Translations under genes and position numbers: made by a program
Source: Amblyomma americanum
Taxonomy: Eukaryota; Arthropoda; Arachnida; Ixodida; Ixodidae
DNA length: 64,000 nt
Direction: 5' to 3'
NCBI RefSeq assembly: GCF_052857255.1
Contig: NC_135500.1
Span: 54,275,272-54,339,271, forward strand
Part shown: positions 55,178-64,000 of the stretch, piece after piece
How positions within the stretch are numbered: position 1 is the stretch's first letter
Layout: every line of letters starts with the position of its first letter
Notes under the pieces: model-generated
The model's database searches: none
What the model saw: the letters and a program-made list of their open reading frames with translations, nothing else
What the model was told of the DNA's origin: nothing

Positions 55178-58100
55178 CACCTTATTTTCGTTCACCCCCT
55201 TGCGTACTTTCTCCCCCGGCGTGATTTAGGAGTACACATACAGTGAAAGAGTGCCTGTGCCTTTCCTTTCCTCAAACCTACGTCGGCCTCCACGACACCA
55301 CGAAGGAGGGAATGAGTTTGGGAGTATTCCATTTGTCTACGTACATAAACCTTACATGTTAGCACAACAGGCATCAAGTAGGCAATCGCACATAGGACTC
55401 TTCCGAGTTTATACGACACAGCTATCAAGGCCGTGCGTTTATGACGACGATTAGACGTGGACTCATCACTGCCGCCTTGTTTAATTCGCCTATTGATCTC
55501 AAGGAAGACATTGGGCATAGCGCACCCGCTAGTGCTATAAAGCGCCAGTAGAAATGACGTGCAGTGCGAACGTTATCGAAGCAGCTTCTTCAGAAAATGT
55601 TTTGTTGCTCGCCTAAAATAGAAGCACTGAAAAACACAGGGTGTCCTACTTCTAGAACTGCTCTCAAGTAAACGCGCCATAGTGATTTTGTGCTCCGGTG
55701 TTTGATGACTGCTTCGACACCGGTACTTTATCATGATTCAGTGCCTAAAGGCGAGAAAAAGAATATGTCGTCCCAGCACCGTGTAGAACCTTGTAGGTGC
55801 ATCCAGCGTTCGTTCTTTCGGTGACCATCAAAAAGATGCAAACGGAATCATTTCCTAGCATAATAAGAGGAGACGGCACTCTATGGAAAGGCTTGATAAT
55901 AAGGATGTAAGGACGCGGCAAGAATATAAAAGTTTACGGCCCCTGCTCAAAAAAAAACACGAAAAGTGAACAACGAACTCCTAACTTTAGGACACTGCGC
56001 AAAACCTCCTCACGGAGCAAAAGTAAAAAAAGCAATTTCTCGTAGCTGGACTGCGGAAATGTATTCGCCAGTTTGGAGGACGCCGCACTTTCGTAGTGAT
56101 GCCGTAAGGAAAGGCGTCATTACGAAAGCACAAAAAATGACTAAAGTTTTGACGTCTGTGTGCGAAAAAAAATCTTTGTCTTTTGCTTCTTGCTCAGGTT
56201 TTCTGTGAGAAATAAAAGCAACGCAGTGCATTTCAGCCACCTCTTTTTAAGCAGCACCAGATTAGGAGCACGTAGACGTGTATAGCGCTCCAACTCGCCG
56301 TAATTCATGTGAACTGTGGAACAAAATAAGCGGGCATCAACTCAATGCTGAAAATCCGACGGACACCAAAATGTGTGGCCAAAAACACTTTGTTTCCGCA
56401 GAAATTCCCACAGTGCTCATGTAAACCATTTTCTAGTTCTTTTAGACACAGAGTTCATTTTTATTGGAAACAAATTTTGGCCGCTGAGAAACCAGCACAA
56501 ATACAGGGTAGCTTGCCCTTGGAGCGCAATCTTTCTTGTTTAACGACGACAAGAAAACGGCTACCCACTGGCCTAGAATGAACTGTATTTTCTTTTCTGT
56601 ATTGCCTTTTTACTACATCAGAAGAGCGGATTGACAGAAGACGGGGAAGGGGGGAACTTTTTATCGCCAATTTTCTGGTTTTCTTTGGAAGAATTTGTCA
56701 AATATGATTTTTTTTTTTACGGGAAGGTACAAGCATGTAACTGAAAAGCTACATGCCACAATAAGTTTCTCTACCGGCATTACTTCGTGCTGCGAATTAG
56801 TTTCTCTTTCCCTAATTTTTAAAACTATAACTTTCCTAATGAAATTAGTACTCGCGATGTCTCTCTTTTTTTTCTTAAGAGGTGTTTTTGTTTTGTTTAG
56901 ACGTTGTCCAAAGAAAATAGCGCCTGCTTATTTATGAATTAGCCGCTTTCTACTGCCGTTAGCGTGGTTACTTTCGCAGTATTACTTTTACAGCCAAGAG
57001 TCACCTGAGCAAGTGCATAGACAAGCAACATTGGTGCCCCAATAGATTGCGCCGTGTGCTTAGCTCTCTATTAAGCAGTAATATTTCAACTGTGCGGTAC
57101 TTGAATGGCTACCTGCTAGGCTAGAACTGCTTTACTAGAAAAAAAGAATAAAATCAAAAGCTGGAACTAAGGGCAATGCCGTTCGTTCCAGCTACACAAC
57201 TCTCTTCGTAGGAGCTGCTACCAGCAGCGGGGCATGCCGTGAATGGCTCCCCAAACTGCAGGAAAACGTCAGAGAATTACCCTTTCGTAGTAAATTCCAT
57301 AGTTCAATGTTTGGGCTTAACTTTTTGAAGTGGATGACAAGGGCAGCCTGCGGTTAGTTCGTCTCAAAATTTTTTATCACAAGTCATGTGCAACATTCTT
57401 GGATAAAAAATTTGCAAAAATTATAAAATTGTAAGAAACTGTTATGAAAATATTGAAGGTAATGTTCCATATTCTTTTTGTATGTAGCAAAATATTTCTT
57501 TTAAAGTGTTTCCACCGATCGCATCGAACAGTTAAGACTCTTCTATACAAAATCAATGCGGAACGCTTTACGATAGAAAAAACGTTTATATCAAAATGAA
57601 CCCAAGTGTGCCGTCGGGTGATCTCCATATGTATTGATTGTAATAGTGAAATCTTACGTTATATAAAAAAGTTGTGTTCTAAACAGGTTTCCCGCTCAAA
57701 AATGCTGCTGTCCAAAATTGCTGGGTATGGCTCGGAATACGTGCCACATTACGGTCACGATGCCTCTTGGCTTGCAAAGCAAGAACCCTCAGCGTCTCTG
57801 TGAAAAGGGTACGCGGCGCAAAAAATCTAGACACACTGTTTAAGCCAGAAGGTAATTTAACAGCCCGCATGTCGAGTCATATTTGCAAGAGTGTTTCATA
57901 TTTGCCTCATTCTTGCACACGAACCCCACACTTTTATTTTTATCTCTCCTGCCAACCATGAATGGTCATGCTTCAATGCACTGCTCTGCCTTGTTTCATA
58001 AAAGTGTTTTGCGAAGCGCTAGAAGCTGAGGAACAATAACAGGCAGGCTTATCTGCCTACATGGTCACTTTAAGGCTCGCTTGTTAGCGTCCTCGCTTTG

Positions 58101-58934
58101 ACCTTTTGAAAAGGGTTGCTTCCGTCTTCAGTCTTTTAAAAGTTCCCACCTTTAGCACTATGTACAAAATCCGGACTTAACTTTTCGCGCCTCTGCTACA
58201 TTTTATTCAAACATGAATCTTTTCCAAGATTGTACTCCTGGAACGCGCATAGCGTTATTCTTCATAAATAAGCTTGTGGCTTTGTTGCTTTTTTTTTCTT
58301 TTCTGCAGCCATGCACGGGCTTCCTTGTTTGCCTCTAGCCGTTACGGAAGCAGATGGTTGTTGTTTTTTCTTATTCCTTCGAAAGCACGCGTAAAAAGCT
58401 TTAAAGTGTTATGCCCCAAGCTGAGGTGTTAATGGCCTCTCGCTGCTGTGTGCCTCTAAAGTTCAGAGGAATGTAAACAATGTGCAGAAAGTGGTCGCCA
58501 AAGAAAAGGAACGTGATTTTAAATGGAATACACAAAAGAAAGGGCGAGGGTTGCAACCGAAGCTAGATTATATTCATGAAAACAGCCGATAGCTTTGCGT
58601 CATGCTGTCTGTACTCGGTATTTTCCTTGGGCGTTTCACTTTTTTGCGCGGGATTGAATGCTATTACAAAAGACAGCGGGGAAACTTTTGTTTCAATAAC
58701 AGCTCTCTTTCCATACCACCACAATCTAGCATGTTTTACTTCAGATATAAAGATTCACACTGGTCTGTGTAAATCAGACAAACTTATATGAAGAGTAGGA
58801 AACTCCAGTTTACAGTCGGCGTCTAGGGGAATATCGGCACTGATCTCGCCAAGTCATGTGTGGTGAATGTTTGAACTCAAATAATTTCTCCTTTGAGCAA
58901 GCTGACTTTGGCTGTGAGCTCGCATAGGTTGGTA
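54158..58934. other. Unassigned AT-rich intergenic DNA
   Basis: A TTTA/TTTC microsatellite is listed separately. Otherwise there are only short frames and no element that I can name. Confidence 0.4.
55077..55177. repeat. Compound (TTTA)n-(TC)n-(TTTC)n microsatellite
   Basis: TTTA units pass through a short TC block into about 10 TTTC units. Confidence 0.95.
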
Positions 58935-58938
58935 TTAA

Positions 58939-59826
58939 AGGGACTATGCAACGAATAAAAAGTCACTTGTAAATGTTTTCAATGCTTAGAAATGATGCTA
59001 AGAAGCATTCACACAAAGTATCAGTCTTCGGAAATGAGCCGGCCATTTATTATGAACTTTTAAAAACCGTGTTTTTTCAAAATTCGCGGGCTTATTGGTG
59101 TACTCGTAGTGACCGATTTTGGAACTAAAATCGTGGAACAAAGACGTCACTGTGCCATGACGTCGCCAGGCCACCACACGCTCTCATTCGCTGGAGCCAC
59201 GGCAGCCACGACGTCACGGGCACACATCCGGTAGCCGTGAAAATCGTCTGCTCGTGCCGCCGCGGGACCCACTCGGGCAAGCGAGCCAGGGCATTTCCTT
59301 CGCGCATAAGGTTTCAATTTTCCTCTGCCGCCTCCTTCTGTCGGGAGTTCCGGAGCCACTCGCATGGCTCTTCGTGGGCACGCATAGGGCTCGATGCCCA
59401 TCGCGGCCGTAAAAGCGAGCAGTCGCACCTCGAGGTCCGGGTTTATTACTGCTAATTACCACAGATGACAAGCAAAGAAACCTGACGCGCGCCGCAATCC
59501 AGGAAGGAGGAGAGACCGGACAGATGCCGCCACGCCCCCTACGCTGCTGCTAGGGGGCTAGGAGCGACAACCGGAAGTTGCAAAGCGAACGTCATCTGAT
59601 GACGTAATCAAACGCGGCGCGCAGTCCCAGACCTGTTTTCTTTATTTTTTTCGGGTGCTCCTCGTGTACGAGTTCAGGGGGAAGAGGAGGAGCGTAATTT
59701 TTAATCGTGTATCTCTTCGCTGTTATTGATGCTGGCTCAAAAATTCTTGCACTGGGGTGACGAGTGATCGAATGCCTATCCCTCGCCTGCTTTAGGTAAT
59801 CTCAATTAAATTATTGCATAGTCCCT
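58939..59826. mobile_element. TTAA-flanked non-autonomous DNA transposon (MITE), 888 bp
   Basis: The terminal inverted repeats AGGGACTATGCAA (58939-58951) and TTGCATAGTCCCT (59814-59826) are perfect over 13 bp. Each is bordered outside by TTAA (58935-58938 and 59827-59830). TTAA duplication is the hallmark of piggyBac-type transposition. The terminal bases AGGG are not the usual CCY of piggyBac, so the superfamily stays open. The GC-rich interior (59140-59640) has no transposase. Confidence 0.85.
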
Positions 59827-59830
59827 TTAA

Positions 59831-62800
59831 ACTCGTGAGTCCTGCATACGCTGCCTCATGCCCTTTCCTAAAAGGAAAAAAAAATACACAACCAATTGCT
59901 GTGGGTCTTCATTCGGCTCACGAAATGTTTATCTTGAGAATCTAGACACGTTTGGCCAAAAGTTTCGTAGGAATTTTCTTAATTTCACTCATTCAAGGAA
60001 GAATGCCTAACTTTCAGATTATTCCCTGTTTCAGAACAATACCGAAACAAAACAAAATCTTGTTAAACGCGCCAGTTCTTGCTTCCAAGCCTGCCAGATT
60101 GTGGGCAAAGAAAATCTCAGATCGCTTCTAAATAATTGAAGCGCAATGCCTAATTGAGCATTTATAGACTTCGGCGGCTCTCCTAATTCGTCCACGCAAG
60201 CTTTTAAAACATACTCTTAGCCTTTCCTTCCCTGAATTGGCTTCATTTTTTTGCATACCTTTCTTGTTAGCGGCCTCGATGAAAATAAACTCATTATCTG
60301 GCCTTAATTGAAAGCTTTACGACGGGTGCCGGTAACTCAGCAAGGAAATTGAAAACTCTGTTCGCACGTACGAACAACTTTTAATTGGCCATAACTTCTG
60401 ACATCTTCATAGCGCGATCACGGCGGCCTAAGTTACCGGAGCGAATCAATTATGATCTATAATTCACGTACGAGATGCCCTCGAAAGTTTGACCTTAAAT
60501 TTCATAGTTCCGCAGGTAACGATTACAGCTCCAGTCTCATCGTATTTGGGAATAAACTTTGAGGCAGAATCTATATACAGCAAGCAAAAGGGTTGCCTGT
60601 AGGCCGGACATATCATTTTTGTTTCGGTGGAATTAATAACGTTAGTGGAGGTTCTCGACAAATGGTCGTATATAACAAGCACCTGCTCTGTTTCTACCAC
60701 TTAAGGCTTTCCGGTGGGGGAAAAACAGTTTTTTTTTTTGCTGATCCCTGCTGTGCTAGCGGTGAAGTGCGCACAAAAAAAACACGTGGTTAACAAAAAC
60801 TCCGTTGCTATCTAAAAAGGTGTCCAGTGTTCCGACGGACGCGGCCAACGCGGCAAGTGGCTTAAGAATTAATGCACGAAAGCATCTGGGAGACATGCCG
60901 GCTTTGAATTAGCTGGAATGAGCGGCCGCGCGTTTGGAGGAATCTCTTCGCGGGCGGAAAAGCGGCATGTTTGATGATTACCGGTTCCTTGTCCAGCGCC
61001 GATGGACGCTTTGCTCAATACACTGCTCCTCGTTAGATACTTCTTGCTGAGGGAAAGCTCACGGCGCGTTACTCCCCACCAGCGGCACTTTCAAGAGGTT
61101 AAATGATTAATTCAAACATTCCGACGATCGTCTTGGGAAGTACATAAGAAACGCGTCAACACCATAGAATATTGACGAATAGCAGTTGCCAACCAGCGTA
61201 AACAACATTCAAGGTCACCTACAGCAAGCTGGAACCGTTTAGTACAGGTAAATGTGGTGTGAACCAACATTGAAGAGAGAAAAGGCTGTTCAGTTTACGT
61301 CGATTTAACCACATTGACGCGGGACTTCCTGGTGAGTTCCATGATACGGCCGGCCGAAAACATCAGCGGCGTGAGGATTGGTTGCAGTATCGTTGCGATC
61401 TGGGTCTTTGATCTGAAAACGGATAGGCAGTTGCGATCTGCCAGACACCAAAAAGTGGAATCAAAGAGATTCTGCGATGTTCTCCAAATTCCTGTAAGGA
61501 AAGAAACTGGCTGAATAGAGGAGTGGCGGAAAGTAGCCGTTAAGGTCTATGGAGTTTGAGTTAAGGTAGCCGTCGAGGAACCCCATATGCCTAAACATAG
61601 GGCCTTGGGTCTCCTCTGGGACCCCACATGCGGTCTTTGCTCTCGCTTCAGCGATCAAGATGACATTATAGCTCCAACCTGAATCCTAAACATCAAGAAC
61701 CTGAATGCGTGCCCGTAGCCACGAGACAGCGTTAACACCCCCGAAAGGGGGAACGGAGTATCACCGCTTCAGTCCGCCACAGTTAAGAAATAGTCCGTCA
61801 TAATCGTTATCAGCCGGCACACGTTCACCCCAGAAAGGCCTCTTTTACATCTCGGCAATCAACCCGTTCCTAATTGTAAGAAAAATAGTTACCTTTAAAC
61901 TATCATTTGTGTCGGTGAGTCATTCATACCTGAAATAAGCACAACCCGAGCTTGGCAAAAAAACTGGTTACAAACTATAACCTTTCAAAGCTTACGCCAC
62001 ATGACCTCCCTTCGTTCTACGTTCGATTATTCCGATCCTGGTGCATGCAGAAATGACGGTGTCACTGGCTGCTGCAGTTGACCAGCTCCTTTTCACGGGA
62101 TTATAGTACTGACTTAAGTATATTTTTTTTCTTGGCGGCCCAAGCACAAGAAAAGGACACAGGGAACACAGACAAAGCAGATCCGCCAATAATATCACAA
62201 GCTTTGAGGTTTTGGGGTGGTTCTCACGACAGCTCTTGAATTCATCCCTGGCTTTTTATCTCCTTGGATAGAAAGACGTTGCGAAAATGATTCCACTGCA
62301 TTGTTTTTGATAAAGCAGAATGGCCGAGAGCACACGCACACGCAGCTGAAGAAATATGTGCCGACGTGGTTCAGAGGACAAACGCGCATGCGTGATGTGC
62401 CGGTGGCGTGACGCGCGGTTGCGTGATCACTGAGAAATTAGACGCTGGATACCAACTGGCGCCCTGACCTACGTTGAGAGTGAACGATGGCCCGATCTCA
62501 ATCATGTTCATATTCGTGTTCCCCTGTATAAAAAAGCAGCGTTCACGAAGGTAGAAAAAAATTAATAAGAAGAAAACGAGAAAGATTGCGCCGAACAAAT
62601 TTTTAAATTGAGTAGTCGCGATACTCGCTGTGATGTTCATTAGGTTACTCGCTACGGGACAGCAAAATCCGGAATCTATACGAAGGTTATAGATAGCTTC
62701 ACAATTGCATGTAAAATAAATATTCAAGCAGTTGTGGTTTCAGAGAGACCTTCGTGCTACTCATATCATGTAAACAATCGCTATACAGACAACCCAAAGC

Positions 62801-63872
62801 TGAAGCATTCGAGCGAGCCCGTTCACCACATCTTAGGTTCTCTAGATATGGATTAAGAATAAGTGGAGCCACTTGCAAAAAGTGGAAATTGTAACTTTAG
62901 CAACTCAAAATTGAGTCTTTAATGTCGTCGAATACTCTGCGAGCGCAAATAGGCCCTGACAAAATGCCAGGAAACGCCCCTCTAAAATGGACAAAGCGTT
63001 AATTAGGGAAACATATTTCGACTTCATTGCGAATGTTTACCGTCGAACATTTAAAATCCCAAGTCAGTGATTGTTCTGGGGCTGTGTACAGTCGTCAGCG
63101 GGAGCGAAACCTTTCTGAAAGAGATTATGTAAAGCTGCTCTCGTCTCCAGTATCTTATGTGCACTGTCAAAATATAAACGCGCACGTAACTCGGCCGAAT
63201 AGTTATCGCTAATTTCGCAGTCCTCAGTTTAAAAGCAAGAACAAAGCAGAAGCCATGAGCTTCTCTTCTCGCCAGCAGCAACGCAAATTACAGATTTCAC
63301 TGTATCTCATCTTATGAGATATGAAAAAAAATCATCTATGTATGGACTCGATGTGTTTTTTATTGTTAAATTTTGAATACTCCCTACCCTGCTCGCTTCC
63401 TAGAACGCTGATGATAACCACTCGAACCGCCATCTTTGAGGGTTAGGGGTAGGCACAGTATGCCCCCCCCCCCCCCACTCTTCTCATTTGCCTCTTCGCC
63501 TTAATCTCCGTACAGTAATTCCCTCAACACTCAGCACACATATTGCATGGGATCACTAGAATGCGCTAGCGATACCCATTCCCGCTCTACTCTATCGTTT
63601 CTCCCTATCGCTCCCCCATCTCTTCCCTTTTTGCTGTTCCACTATTCTCTCCCTGTTCTTTTACTCATGGTAGTCGCAGATCAGGTGGTTCAGGTTTCGA
63701 TGGCAAATGTCGCGGCTAGAGACATCTTTTTACTTCCTTTTTATTTGATTAAATAAACTACAACTAATAGTAATGCCCAGTGTACGGCTGGCATCAGCAA
63801 GTCAAAGGTGAAACTGGCATCGCTATAGCTCTTCTGTGTCTCCATTGGGCTTTGGTGAATTTGGCTGTATTA
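59831..63872. other. Unassigned intergenic DNA
   Basis: It includes a run of about 16 C residues near 63463-63478. No gene or repeat recognised. Confidence 0.4.
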
Positions 63873-64000
63873 CCCGCCGCGCTGGCTCAGTGGTTAGGGC
63901 GCTCGGCTACTGAACCGGAGTTCCCTGGCTCGAACCCGACCGCGGCGGCTGCGTTTTTATGGAGGAAAAACGCTAAGGCGCCCGTGTGCTGTGCGATGTC
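63873..64000 (+). mobile_element. Ruka-like SINE, cut by window end
   Basis: Head (CCCGCCGCGCTGGCTCAGTG, box B GGCTCGAACCC) and the first part of the core are visible. Confidence 0.88.

Overview
The window reads as repeat-rich, non-coding genomic DNA of an arthropod, most likely an ixodid (hard) tick. The main reason is about fifteen copies or fragments of a tRNA-headed SINE that resembles the Ruka family described from ixodid ticks. I name the family from memory of its structure, not from a search. Nothing looks bacterial: no operons, no Shine-Dalgarno-led genes, no CRISPR array and no rRNA. Almost every coding-looking stretch belongs to a retrotransposon.

1-6974: a Ty3/gypsy LTR retrotransposon whose 5' LTR is cut by the window edge. 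It has gag, a -1 frameshift into protease, and RT-RNase H-integrase. The two LTRs differ at one base over the 316 bp that can be compared, so the insertion is recent. An in-frame TAA sits between protease and RT. 7.0-9.8 kb: a SINE cluster and a 5'-truncated LINE tail (LINE-F). 10.8-11.7 kb: first copy of an unidentified dispersed repeat, followed by a long-TIR foldback element at 11.8-12.6 kb.

18.4-33.1 kb: a nested LINE complex. An old minus-strand RNase H-bearing LINE (LINE-A) has been split twice. A plus-strand CR1-like LINE (LINE-B, 19.6-23.9 kb) sits in its RNase H domain. A nearly full-length minus-strand LINE (LINE-C, 27.2-32.5 kb) sits in its ORF1 with a 13-bp target duplication. 36.5-37.6 kb: second copy of the dispersed repeat, itself split by a SINE.

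43.7-47.7 kb: a relatively well-preserved CR1-like LINE (LINE-D, minus), interrupted between ORF1 and ORF2 by a short plus-strand LINE tail (LINE-E) with a 15-bp target duplication. 48.7 kb: a weak but interesting candidate for a host gene first exon (TATA box, signal-peptide-like start, consensus splice donor). 53.5-54.2 kb: an RTE-like LINE tail with a 365-bp foldback element inside it. 58.9-59.8 kb: an 888-bp TTAA-flanked element with 13-bp TIRs. The remaining stretches are AT-rich DNA with microsatellites in which I recognise nothing.

There is no functional operon or pathway. The biology is transposon biology: recoding signals, nesting order, target-site duplications and decay. Element boundaries without a target duplication are accurate only to tens of bases, and identities were estimated by eye.
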